In this document: piece after piece, positions 1 through 6,717 of the stretch
How positions within the stretch are numbered: the stretch's first letter is position 1
Layout of the letters: every line of letters begins with the position of its first letter
Source of the DNA: Clostridiales bacterium DTU092
Lineage (GTDB): Bacteria; Bacillota; Clostridia; Caldicoprobacterales; Caldicoprobacteraceae
Direction of reading: 5' to 3'
NCBI GenBank assembly: GCA_001513505.1
Contig: LFTM01000243.1
Span: forward strand, 1 to 8,413
Length of the DNA: 8,413 nucleotides
Program-made: the position numbers and the translations under genes
Notes under the pieces: generated by a model
Seen by the model: the letters and a program-made list of their open reading frames with translations, nothing else
What the model was told of the DNA's origin: nothing
Databases searched by the model: none

Positions 1-545
1 TCCTGATATCCCATGTTAGGATCTCCCGATATAATGCGTCCTATATGTGCACCGATGGTAAGAGCTGCATCATTGCCTGAGGGAAGCATAAGGCCGATAA
101 GAAGATTTTTCAGGGTTATTTCTTCTTCCAGATCTATACAGGCCAGGCTGCTGCCCTTTGGAGTTAAGATAGCCTCGTCACCCACCGTAACAGTTTCGTC
201 CAAATCTCCATATTCAATAGCTAAAAGGGCGGTTAAAACTTTTGTGGTGCTGGCAGGATACAACTTTTTGTCCTTGTTTTTTTCAAATAGCACTTTACCT
301 GTTTCCTGTTCAATCAGAACTGCTCCTTCAGCTTCCAGCTCCAGTATGGAAGAAGTTTCTGTTTGTTCATTTTCGTCAGTTTCGTCATTAATATTGGGGT
401 CATTGATATCAATTTCATTGTTTTCTATCGATTCACTGTTCTCGTTCTGATTTTGTTGGGTTATATCCTCATTGACCAAAGCTACAGCAGGGTTAACATG
501 AAATAATGATGCTATAATTAGTATAAAAACTAAAAAACGTTTCAT
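1..545 (-). CDS. D-alanyl-D-alanine carboxypeptidase (penicillin-binding protein 5/DacF type), 3' end cut off by the window
   Basis: This is the N-terminal 181 codons of a serine-type DD-carboxypeptidase (peptidase S11), an exported enzyme that removes the terminal D-Ala from peptidoglycan stem pentapeptides. Reading the minus strand from ATG at 545, residues 1-22 form a signal peptide (MKR, a hydrophobic run, then AVA before the likely cleavage). An Asn/Asp/Glu-rich linker of about 50 residues follows. The catalytic domain starts near residue 74 (EGAVLIEQETGKVLFEKN). The active-site SxxK is S99-T-T-K102 in PASTTK, and the second motif SGN is S156-G-N158 in LMLPSGNDAA. The third motif (KTG) lies beyond the edge. 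An AAGGAG SD (554-559) sits 8 nt before the start. The family has both vegetative (DacA) and sporulation (DacF, DacB) members, and the fragment does not decide which. The long acidic linker between signal peptide and enzyme is slightly unusual. Confidence 0.93.
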   Translation of the reverse strand, partial: MKRFLVFILIIASLFHVNPAVALVNEDITQQNQNENSESIENNEIDINDPNINDETDENEQTETSSILELEAEGAVLIEQETGKVLFEKNKDKKLYPASTTKVLTALLAIEYGDLDETVTVGDEAILTPKGSSLACIDLEEEITLKNLLIGLMLPSGNDAALTIGAHIGRIISGDPNMGYQ

Positions 546-610
546 TACCAAAACTCCTTGTTTTGAGTATTTGTCACATAATTGAACAATAGAAGGACAG
601 ATCAATTTTT

Positions 611-640
611 AGTATAGCAGATTAAGACTACGGTTGTACA
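611..640 (-). promoter_or_regulatory. Predicted SigA-type extended -10 promoter for the carboxypeptidase gene
   Basis: On the minus strand TGTACA (635-640) is followed after 18 nt by TATACT (611-616). TG one base before that hexamer gives an extended -10 (TGcTATACT). The predicted start of transcription is near 604, leaving a leader of about 60 nt. The -35 matches the consensus at only four of six positions. This is a sequence match only. Confidence 0.55.
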
Positions 641-708
641 GAATAAATTAATATTATCTCAATTATGTTTTCAATAATTCGCTTATTTTCCAAAAAGTTT
701 ATATGAAA

Positions 709-735
709 AAAGGAAACTTGATTAATTTATAGAAT
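709..735 (+). promoter_or_regulatory. Possible SigH-type promoter upstream of the comEA-like gene
   Basis: AAAGGAAAC (709-717) and ATAGAAT (729-735) are separated by 11 nt. They fit the Bacillus SigH consensus (RnAGGAwWW, 11-12 nt, RnnGAAT) with one mismatch at the last -35 base. I found no convincing SigA pair here: the hexamers TAGAAT (744-749) and TACAAT (752-757) lack a well-spaced -35. The region is very AT-rich, so a chance match is possible. Confidence 0.3.
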
Positions 736-777
736 ATATTGGATAGAATAATACAATGAATACGAAAGGTGGGGAAC

Positions 778-1485
778 ATGCTGCAACTTGACAGGCACCA
801 GAGTAAAGTCTTGCTGGTAATGTTAACTGTCCTGGTGTTATTGGCAGGTGTGTATGTTTTCAAAAACCTTGGTATTTTTCATATTGGTAATACAGACAGT
901 GTCATAGAATATGGACAGAGGGATTTGCTCATTGATACTCAGACGGAGGGAGAAGGAGCAGAATCAAATAATACTGATGGTGTTGAACAAAGCCAATCTT
1001 CTGAAAAAACAAATGAACCTCCTCAGAAAATAAAGGTTTACATAACGGGGCAGGTTAAAAACCCCGGAGTAATAGAGGTTGAAGAAGGCAGCCGCTTGGC
1101 AGACGTTGTAGAACTGGCGGGAGGGGCTCTTGAAAACGCCGATTTAATGAGGGTTAACCTGGCTTTAAAGGTTAAAGATGAGGGAATGTACTATATTCCC
1201 GAAATTGGTGAAGAAATTCAGGAGCAGGATATGCAAGGTATATATGGTGGAGCCGGAAATGAGTCTTCCGGTTCATATTCGGGAGCAGATCAGAAAGTAA
1301 ACATAAACACAGCCGATGAAGCTATGCTCGATACCCTCCCGGGAATTGGTCCCAGCAAGGCCCGGCGGATTATAGAATACCGAAATCAAAATGGACCTTT
1401 CCAGTCAATAGAAGAAATAAAAAATGTGTCGGGGATCGGAGACAAAACCTTTGAGCAGTTGAAGGATTTAATTACTGTTAAATAG
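778..1485 (+). CDS. comEA: ComEA-like membrane-anchored helix-hairpin-helix DNA-binding protein
   Basis: This is a competence-type DNA receptor. ComEA is anchored in the cytoplasmic membrane, binds double-stranded DNA outside it and passes it to the ComEC channel. The 235-residue protein has an N-terminal membrane anchor (about 11-29), a low-complexity Glu/Ser/Asn linker (about 52-83), an SLBB domain (about 85-141, starting KIKVYITGQVKNPG) and a C-terminal double helix-hairpin-helix domain (about 173-233). The two hairpins are LPGIGPSKA (187-195) and VSGIGDKTF (217-225), and NINTAD is the family entry motif. I chose ATG at 778 because AGGTGG (767-772) is an SD 5 nt upstream. The in-frame GTG at 769 lies inside that SD and would add only three residues. 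No comEB or comEC gene follows, so the gene stands alone here. Clostridia often keep comEA without proven natural transformation. Confidence 0.9.
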   Translation: MLQLDRHQSKVLLVMLTVLVLLAGVYVFKNLGIFHIGNTDSVIEYGQRDLLIDTQTEGEGAESNNTDGVEQSQSSEKTNEPPQKIKVYITGQVKNPGVIEVEEGSRLADVVELAGGALENADLMRVNLALKVKDEGMYYIPEIGEEIQEQDMQGIYGGAGNESSGSYSGADQKVNINTADEAMLDTLPGIGPSKARRIIEYRNQNGPFQSIEEIKNVSGIGDKTFEQLKDLITVK

Positions 1486-1583
1486 CCTGTAAACTACAGG
1501 ATACAGTTGTGGGACAGGCCCTCTGCTAAATTGATTTTAGAAGGGGCTTATGATAAAATGAACCTGTATCAATAGGTACAGGT
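1486..1583 (+). repeat. Cluster of CCTGTA/TACAGG inverted repeats before the two-component operon
   Basis: Right after the comEA stop, CCTGTA (1486-1491) and TACAGG (1495-1500) form a perfect 6-bp inverted repeat with a 3-nt spacer. GATACAG (1500-1506) is complementary to CTGTATC (1564-1570). ACCTGTA (1562-1568) and TACAGGT (1577-1583) form a second perfect repeat with an 8-nt spacer. Between them, an imperfect stem joins GCCC...CTAAA and TTTAG...GGGC (about 1518-1547). The pairings GATACAG/CTGTATC and ACCTGTA/TACAGGT cannot form together. None is followed by a T-run, so they are not intrinsic terminators. They could be operator half-sites or leader RNA folds. Confidence 0.5.
1531..1559 (+). 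promoter_or_regulatory. Predicted promoter of the two-component/GerMN operon
   Basis: TTGATT (1531-1536) and TAAAAT (1554-1559) are 17 nt apart, with TG at 1551-1552 making an extended -10. Transcription would start near 1566, inside the left arm of the ACCTGTA...TACAGGT repeat (1562-1583). A protein bound to that repeat would therefore overlap the start site. The -35 matches at four of six positions and the -10 at five of six. Confidence 0.55.
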
Positions 1584-1608
1584 CATAAAAAAGGAGTGAC
1601 AAGAAAAT

Positions 1609-2292
1609 ATGCCAAAAAGACTACTGTTAGTGGATGATGAACCTGCGATTATAAAAGGTCTTAAGTTCAGTCTGGAACGGGATGGGTATGAGATTGATGC
1701 TGCTTATGACGGCGAGGAAGCAATACAGATGTTTAACGAGCGTCAGTACGATCTGGTGGTGCTGGACGTGATGCTTCCAAAACTCGATGGTTTGACGGTC
1801 CTGCAACGAATCCGTGAGAGGTCTACTGTACCTGTTATTATGCTGACCGCCAAGGGCGAAGACATGGATAGGATATTGGGGCTGGAATATGGTGCTGATG
1901 ACTATTTAACCAAGCCGTTTAACATACTGGAGCTAAAAGCCAGGATAAAGGCTATTTTCAGACGGACCGGCGATGTACGAAACGATCGCCAGATCATTCA
2001 GGTTAAGAATATGACTATAAATTTAGCAAACCGAAGCGTGACTATAGATGGGAAGGAAGTAAACCTAACCGCAAAAGAATTTGATCTGTTGCATCTTTTT
2101 GCGACAAACCCGGGTAAGGTATACAGCCGGGAGAATTTGTTGGAGATTATTTGGAAATATGATTATTTAGGTGATGTGAGAACTGTAGATGTTCACATAC
2201 GAAGATTACGGGAAAAAATAGAGAGAAACCCAAGTCAGCCTGAGTTTATTTTTACTAAGTGGGGGGTAGGATACTACTTTGCCAACAAATAG
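1609..2292 (+). CDS. OmpR/PhoB-family response regulator
   Basis: This is a cytoplasmic transcription regulator that accepts phosphate from its partner kinase. The 227-residue protein has an N-terminal receiver domain (about 4-118). It contains the acidic pair D9/D10, the predicted phospho-acceptor D53 in VVLDVMLP, the switch residue T80 in MLTAKG, and the conserved lysine K102 in TKPF. The C-terminal winged-helix DNA-binding domain (about 128-225) has the recognition helix RTVDVHIRRLREKIE (191-205) and the wing ending WGVGYYF. Its length is normal for the family, and the architecture matches PhoP, ResD, WalR (YycF) and MtrA. These cannot be told apart by eye, so no symbol is given. An AAGGAG SD (1591-1596) lies 12 nt before the ATG, which is rather far. 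The stop codon lies inside the next gene, whose product is the obvious partner. The repeats upstream could be its own binding sites. Confidence 0.96.
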   Translation: MPKRLLLVDDEPAIIKGLKFSLERDGYEIDAAYDGEEAIQMFNERQYDLVVLDVMLPKLDGLTVLQRIRERSTVPVIMLTAKGEDMDRILGLEYGADDYLTKPFNILELKARIKAIFRRTGDVRNDRQIIQVKNMTINLANRSVTIDGKEVNLTAKEFDLLHLFATNPGKVYSRENLLEIIWKYDYLGDVRTVDVHIRRLREKIERNPSQPEFIFTKWGVGYYFANK

Positions 2293-3763
2293 AAATTTTG
2301 TTCCCAGCTTTCGCTGGCAAATTGTTATAACATATTTACTCATTATTGTAGTGGGGTTCATCATTACAAATGTATCGGTTTTGAATATCCTGGGAAGATA
2401 TATGATCAATAGCAAAAAGGAAACATTCAGGCTATATGCCAATTGGATTGCCCAGATTATTTCTTACGATTATGCCAGTGGTGATCCCGATATACTTTCC
2501 GGTATAGGATATGATATTCAGGACTTTGGGGAAGAGATATTTAACAAGGAAAGGGAATCCACACGTATTCTTGTATTGAACAAAAACGGAGTAGTGGACT
2601 ATGATTCTTACAATATAATCAGCGGGCCTGATAGTCTTTTAAAACAGAATCTCAGCAAGAATTTCCCTGAGGTTGTCCATGTATTAAACGGTGAAAGTGT
2701 TGAGCCGCGGGAGCTGTATATTCGGCCCGGTAACTCCAGTGATTCAAAGCTGGTGTTATACAGCTATGCACCCATACAGCATGAAAAACACGGAATAATC
2801 GGCATGGTTATTATATCCACGTCATTATCGGGTATCGAGCAGATGCTGAATGAGGTTAAAACAAGGATGGGAACCTATTCTATAACCGTTGCTGTTTTGA
2901 TCATATTAACCAGCTATTTGGCATCCGGCTTTATAACTCAACCTATTAAACAGTTAACAGATGTTATCAGAAAGATGAGTCAGGGCCATTTGGACCAAAG
3001 GGTAAAAATAAGTGGCAGCAGAGAATTAAGACAGCTGGGTGAAGCATTTAATATAATGAGTGAAAAGCTGGAAAACCTTGATAGAGCCCGTAATGAGTTT
3101 GTGTCAAATGCATCTCACGAGCTGAAAACACCATTAAGCGCTATTAAAGTATTAACAGAATCCCTTATTCATATGGAAGCGGATGATCCCTCGGTTTATA
3201 ATGAATTTTTAAATGATATAAATTCTGAAATTGACAGGCTGAACACCATTATTAGTGATTTGCTGACACTGGTTAAAATTGATACTGAAGAAGTGCAGCT
3301 GGATCAGGAGCCTGTAGATTTGGTCAAACTGGTAAATAACACATTGAGAAGATTGCAATTACTGGCACAGCAAAAGCATATCACATTGGAATCATACTAC
3401 GATGATCATTTAACCGTATCTGGAGACTCCGTTAAATTGCAGCAGGTCGTAAGCAATATTGTGGATAATGCTATAAAATACACACCGGAGGGTGGCAGAG
3501 TAACGGTAGAAGTATACGAAAATTCCGGAAATGCGGTTGTTAAGGTCAGCGACACCGGAATCGGTATTCCTGCAAAAGACCTGCCGCATATATTTGATAG
3601 ATTTTTCAGGGTTGACAAAGCCAGATCCAGGGCTACCGGTGGTACCGGTCTGGGCTTGTCCATAGCCCACAAGATCATCTTATTGCATGGCGGGAATATA
3701 CGTGTTGTAAGTGAAGAAGGAAAAGGTAGTATTTTTTACATAGAACTGCCGCTAAAGGTTTAA
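2279..3763 (+). CDS. Membrane sensor histidine kinase (PhoR/ResE/WalK-like) with extracytoplasmic sensor domain
   Basis: This is the partner kinase of the preceding regulator. The 494-residue protein has TM1 (about 14-36), an extracytoplasmic region of about 160 residues (37-198) that looks like a PAS/Cache fold (RILVLNKNGVVDYDS, then YSYAPI and GIIGMVII), TM2 (about 200-218), a HAMP linker (about 219-271) and a HisKA domain with the phospho-accepting H280 in SHELKTPLSAIK. The HATPase_c domain carries the N box NIVDNAIKYTPEG (N397), G1 DTGIGIP (425-431), F box FDRFFRV (439-445) and G2 GGTGLGLSI (454-462). All catalytic motifs are intact. Translation most likely starts at a TTG overlapping the regulator's last 14 bp, which implies translational coupling. 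A GGGGGGTAGG purine stretch lies 8 nt upstream, and the next in-frame ATG comes only after TM1. The ligand is unknown. Confidence 0.95.
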   Translation: MPTNRNFVPSFRWQIVITYLLIIVVGFIITNVSVLNILGRYMINSKKETFRLYANWIAQIISYDYASGDPDILSGIGYDIQDFGEEIFNKERESTRILVLNKNGVVDYDSYNIISGPDSLLKQNLSKNFPEVVHVLNGESVEPRELYIRPGNSSDSKLVLYSYAPIQHEKHGIIGMVIISTSLSGIEQMLNEVKTRMGTYSITVAVLIILTSYLASGFITQPIKQLTDVIRKMSQGHLDQRVKISGSRELRQLGEAFNIMSEKLENLDRARNEFVSNASHELKTPLSAIKVLTESLIHMEADDPSVYNEFLNDINSEIDRLNTIISDLLTLVKIDTEEVQLDQEPVDLVKLVNNTLRRLQLLAQQKHITLESYYDDHLTVSGDSVKLQQVVSNIVDNAIKYTPEGGRVTVEVYENSGNAVVKVSDTGIGIPAKDLPHIFDRFFRVDKARSRATGGTGLGLSIAHKIILLHGGNIRVVSEEGKGSIFYIELPLKV

Positions 3764-3823
3764 AATGGCGTGCAGTTGTTGTTTTTGTTAGACTTACTTA
3801 AATATTTTGTAAAAATACTATAT

Positions 3824-3848
3824 TATACTGGTAATCGAACGATTGCCA
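3824..3848 (+). promoter_or_regulatory. Near-perfect 20-bp palindrome just after a -10-like box, upstream of the first GerMN gene
   Basis: TGGTAATCG (3829-3837) and CGATTGCCA (3840-3848) are inverted repeats with a 2-nt centre and one mismatch, which would be a G-U pair in RNA. TATACT (3824-3829) adjoins the left arm and could be a -10, but I see no -35 at the right distance. The symmetry and very short centre look more like a protein-binding operator than an RNA hairpin. It ends 19 nt before the ATG at 3868. Confidence 0.4.
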
Positions 3849-3867
3849 TATAGGAAAGGGAAACTGT

Positions 3868-4887
3868 ATGAACAGATTAAAGAAAGTGACTGTATTTTCG
3901 TTTATAATTTTAATATTGTTAGGTGTTATGGGATGTAATTCCATACTGGACAGAATAATATCCCGTGAAGGCAGAAACGATCTGGATACAGATAATAAAC
4001 AGGATGAGAAGTATATAAATCCGGAGATTCAGATTAGCGAAGTAGATGTGACTCTGTATTTTAAACATTACCTGGTAGATTATCTGGTTCCTGAGAAACG
4101 AAAAGCTCAAAAAGGGAAGCAGTCTATAGAGTATGTCATTGTGAATGAAATCCTGAAAGGGCCTATGCAGGTTGAGCGTGTAGCCATAATGCCATCCAAC
4201 GTAAAGGTTATGGATGTTACACGGAAAGGTGATACAGTTTTTGTTAACCTGAGTGAAGAATTTACACAGGATATCGATCTTACGGCTTTGCCCGGTATGG
4301 ACAGACTGCCGGAGGAACAAAAGCCGAACGTATTGGCCAAAATGAAGCAGTTGTCTATTTATTCGATTGTAAATTCCCTTACCGAACTGGATGGGGTTAA
4401 CAGGGTAAAGATACTGGTCAACAACCGATCGCTTACCTATGATGAAATAGGAGCTGAACTTATAGCGTCAGAATTGCCGAATGTAGATGTGGATGCTCCT
4501 GTTATGGCTATTACCAGGAATAAAGGTTCTATATTGAGCCCGGCTGACGCGATTCGGGAAGTGTTCACCGCCCTTAATGAAGGGCCGGACTGGAATCGTA
4601 TTGATGCCTTTTTAACCCGGGTAAATCCTGATGGGAGCGAGAGACCATCCATTGAAGAACTGCAAAAATCATATACGGCATATGTTTCAGCATTGGAGTT
4701 TCAGGACGACTTTATAGAAGGCGAGGAGATTAAACCCGATGGAGAAGCTTTCGTTGCAGTGACATATGCCATAAGATATGCAAACGGCAAGAAGGAGAGC
4801 AGGGAGGGCGATCTTTTCAGGGTAATAAACGAGGAAGGGATTTGGAAGTTGAAGTTACCCGGTTTCTTTGAAAGCAATGCTGAATAA
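3868..4887 (+). CDS. Lipoprotein with one GerMN domain and an NTF2-like C-terminal region
   Basis: This 339-residue predicted lipoprotein sits on the outer face of the cytoplasmic membrane. The signal peptide (KK, then a hydrophobic run) ends in VMGC, so C23 is the likely lipid-modified residue; Met at -2 is somewhat unusual. A polar linker precedes a GerMN domain (about 58-188), with ILKGP (95-99), an IMPSNVKV segment, VFVNLSEEF (124-132) and SIVNSLTELDGVNRVKILVN at its end. Residues about 222-332 (SPADAIREVFTALNEG... to GIWKLKLPGFF) resemble the NTF2-like/DUF4878 fold, which is an inference from pattern only. GerMN domains occur in Bacillus GerM, a spore-envelope lipoprotein that works with the SpoIIIAH-SpoIIQ channel, and in mycobacterial LpqB. 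AGGAAAGGG (3852-3860) is the SD. The gene lies 104 bp after the kinase and has no terminator before the next GerMN gene. Confidence 0.88.
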   Translation: MNRLKKVTVFSFIILILLGVMGCNSILDRIISREGRNDLDTDNKQDEKYINPEIQISEVDVTLYFKHYLVDYLVPEKRKAQKGKQSIEYVIVNEILKGPMQVERVAIMPSNVKVMDVTRKGDTVFVNLSEEFTQDIDLTALPGMDRLPEEQKPNVLAKMKQLSIYSIVNSLTELDGVNRVKILVNNRSLTYDEIGAELIASELPNVDVDAPVMAITRNKGSILSPADAIREVFTALNEGPDWNRIDAFLTRVNPDGSERPSIEELQKSYTAYVSALEFQDDFIEGEEIKPDGEAFVAVTYAIRYANGKKESREGDLFRVINEEGIWKLKLPGFFESNAE

Positions 4888-4992
4888 GCTTTATACTGCA
4901 GATGAATTTAGGGAGGGAAAAAGTAAAGAATTTTGCTAGTACGAGAAGGTAAGGTGATAGAGATTGGAGTTGGCAAGAAAGGGGGGAGTGCA

Positions 4993-6561
4993 GTGAAGAG
5001 CATTATCTGGGTGACGGCCGTGGCAGCAATGCTAATGTTTTCTATTGTTATGCTAACCTCCTGTGATGGTGAAGAACTGGGAATCCAGAACGATGAAAAG
5101 AGTGAGGAATCCGCTGAGATCAGTTCTGAAAAAAGCGGCAGCAGTAGCAATGCAGACCATGGCAGCTTATACAAAGATGTAAACAAAGATATATCTGACG
5201 ATGGATTGAGCTTACAATACAATTTTTCAAACCAATCCACCGTTTATTCGACTAACTCTTTACTGTACTTTTTTAATAGAGATGGAAACAGACTGGAATG
5301 TGAAAAGCGAATTGTTATAGCAGGAGAATCAGAACACATTCTTAAGAAAGCTATTGAGCAATTAGCGCTGGGACCAAAGGTAAAAGGCTTGGAAGCTGTA
5401 ATTCCCGAAGGGGTAAAGGTGGAAAAAGTCGAATGTTACAACAATATAGTAAATGTGTACCTGTCAAAGGAATTTTTAGAGGCAAAGGATCTTCTTATAG
5501 CAAGAGCTGCTTTGGTAAATACCGTTCTGGGTGCAAAACCTGAAGCAGACTATGTTAAGATATATGTTGACGGTTATGAACTGACGGATAACGGGAAAGA
5601 GGATGGACTGGTTCTTGGTTTGCTGTCCAAGTATCCGGAAGGGCTTGAAGAGATTAAAGCTCGTGAATTTGAGAAGTTTTCAGGAAAGGATATTGTTCAT
5701 ATTTACAGGGAAATTTATTTTCAGGATCAGAACAGAAGATTTTTAGTCCCCGAAATCAGACACATTGTAGTCAAGCAGGGAGGCGTTGCTGAAGCAGTGG
5801 TGGAAGAGCTGCTTAAAGGTCCATCCATACAGGATCATGGGTTATATCCCACAATGCCCAAAGGGACTCAGCTATTGGATATTAATTATGTTGAGGACTC
5901 TCAATCATCCAAAGGAATAGAACTATATTTTTCCAAGGAGTTTGACTCAGCTTTTGACAATGAGATAAACTCTGAATTCATGATGATAGGATCTTTGACA
6001 CACAGTCTGACAGGATTGCCGGGAGTTGATTGGATAAAAATATACTATCAGAATGAGAAGGGCGAATATGTAGATACACCGATTATGACATTGGATTTGC
6101 AAAGGAAATTTGGGAAAGATAGCCTTCCATTTTTATTAGGCAGAAGGATAAAAGTGTATTTCAGTGATAAGGACGTTATGAATCTGGTTCCGGAATACAG
6201 GGTAATAAGTCAGAGTTCCGAGGATGTTGCCACTGAAATAATGAATGAATTGATTGAAGGGCCTATGGAGGATGAGCATATAGGAGTAATACCGGAGCAC
6301 CTTACAATCGATGATGTATCAGTGTGGATCGAGAACAAAACTGCCTTTGTGAATCTGCCATCAAGTATTAACGGTCCGAGACTGGGAAGCACAGGCGAAA
6401 CCATGGTTTTATACTCAATCGTTAACTCATTGACAGATCCTGTTAATGCCGAAAATGTAAAGCAGGTACAGTTTCTGGTTGACGGCAAGTACGTTGAAGA
6501 ATTTGGGAATATGTCTCTTGCCGAGCCATTTGTTCGAAATCCTGCTTTGATAAAAGAATAG
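4993..6561 (+). CDS. Lipoprotein with three tandem GerMN domains
   Basis: This 522-residue predicted surface lipoprotein starts at GTG 4993, with the purine run GGGGGGAG (4981-4988) as SD. That start gives a classical lipoprotein signal peptide (MKSIIW..., lipobox LTSC, C24). Longer in-frame readings from TTG 4933 or GTG 4954 would put about 20 polar residues before it. After a Ser/Glu-rich linker (about 28-85) come three GerMN-like units: about 88-197, 236-362 and 386-503. They share the markers LALGP (124-128), LLKGP (273-277) and LIEGP (420-424), followed by a Pro-centred turn and a strand ending LSKEF (157-161), FSKEF (313-317) and the diverged LPSSI (455-459). Unit 2 carries a small insertion before that strand. 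Unit 3 is closest to the single domain of the preceding protein in its SIVNSLT motif. GerMN folds resemble ring-building motifs, so a scaffold or partner-binding role is plausible but unproven. Confidence 0.88.
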   Translation: MKSIIWVTAVAAMLMFSIVMLTSCDGEELGIQNDEKSEESAEISSEKSGSSSNADHGSLYKDVNKDISDDGLSLQYNFSNQSTVYSTNSLLYFFNRDGNRLECEKRIVIAGESEHILKKAIEQLALGPKVKGLEAVIPEGVKVEKVECYNNIVNVYLSKEFLEAKDLLIARAALVNTVLGAKPEADYVKIYVDGYELTDNGKEDGLVLGLLSKYPEGLEEIKAREFEKFSGKDIVHIYREIYFQDQNRRFLVPEIRHIVVKQGGVAEAVVEELLKGPSIQDHGLYPTMPKGTQLLDINYVEDSQSSKGIELYFSKEFDSAFDNEINSEFMMIGSLTHSLTGLPGVDWIKIYYQNEKGEYVDTPIMTLDLQRKFGKDSLPFLLGRRIKVYFSDKDVMNLVPEYRVISQSSEDVATEIMNELIEGPMEDEHIGVIPEHLTIDDVSVWIENKTAFVNLPSSINGPRLGSTGETMVLYSIVNSLTDPVNAENVKQVQFLVDGKYVEEFGNMSLAEPFVRNPALIKE

Positions 6562-6600
6562 TGTATTTCCGGTAAGTATTTATTATTATTTGCAGAATAA

Positions 6601-6609
6601 TGATATAAT
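6601..6609 (+). promoter_or_regulatory. Perfect extended -10 (TGaTATAAT) just before the operon terminator
   Basis: TGATATAAT matches the extended -10 consensus exactly, with no good -35 at 16-18 nt upstream. Transcription from it would start near 6616 and meet the terminator at once, giving an RNA of about 35 nt. It lies inside the weak inverted repeat CAGAAT (6593-6598)/ATTCTG (6608-6613). AT-rich sequence could produce this by chance. Confidence 0.25.
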
Positions 6610-6620
6610 TCTGGGGAAAT

Positions 6621-6650
6621 AGGGATGTAAGCGATTTACATCCCTTTTTT
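6621..6650 (+). terminator. Strong intrinsic terminator closing the GerMN operon
   Basis: AGGGATGTAA (6621-6630) pairs perfectly with TTACATCCCT (6636-6645) around a 5-nt loop (GCGAT), and the stem runs into six T residues (6645-6650). It lies 59 bp after the stop of the triple-GerMN gene. It is the only convincing terminator in the window, so the response regulator, kinase and both lipoprotein genes could be one transcript. Confidence 0.92.
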
Positions 6651-6669
6651 ATTTGTATCCGGCAAAATG

Positions 6670-6705
6670 ATTGCGGATAAAAGTTTTATTGAGAACAACC
6701 GCAAT
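6670..6705. repeat. Nested inverted repeats in the gap after the terminator
   Basis: ATTGCGG (6670-6676) and CCGCAAT (6699-6705) are perfect inverted repeats. Inside them ATAAAA (6677-6682) and TTTTAT (6684-6689) form a second one around a single G. There is no gene here and no T-run after the outer stem. It could be an operator, a decayed repeat edge or chance. Confidence 0.3.
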
Positions 6706-6717
6706 AAACATATTTAA

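Noticed and set aside
13..450. Plus-strand open frame of 145 codons
   Set aside because: It lies opposite the carboxypeptidase, whose minus-strand frame shows a signal peptide, SxxK and SGN motifs. The plus-strand translation is Ser/Phe-rich and has no SD.
1486..1500. CCTGTA/TACAGG hairpin after comEA as a transcription terminator
   Set aside because: The stem is short, has a 3-nt loop and is not followed by T residues.
1502..1608. Known riboswitch class in the leader of the response regulator
   Set aside because: The alternative pairings are suggestive, but I recognise no conserved core of any known class, and the predicted start near 1566 would leave most of it outside the transcript.
3406..3678. 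Two overlapping minus-strand open frames inside the kinase gene
   Set aside because: They lie opposite the conserved HATPase motifs and are shadows of that coding sequence.
4902..4952. Tiny open frame (MNLGREKVKNFASTRR) before the triple-GerMN gene, as a possible leader peptide
   Set aside because: There is no SD before its ATG, and its GGGAGGG lies inside the frame. There is no sign of an attenuator after it.
4933..4992. N-terminal extension of the triple-GerMN protein from TTG 4933
   Set aside because: The extension is polar, would displace the lipoprotein signal from the N-terminus and has an SD 15 nt away. GTG 4993 has a well-placed SD.
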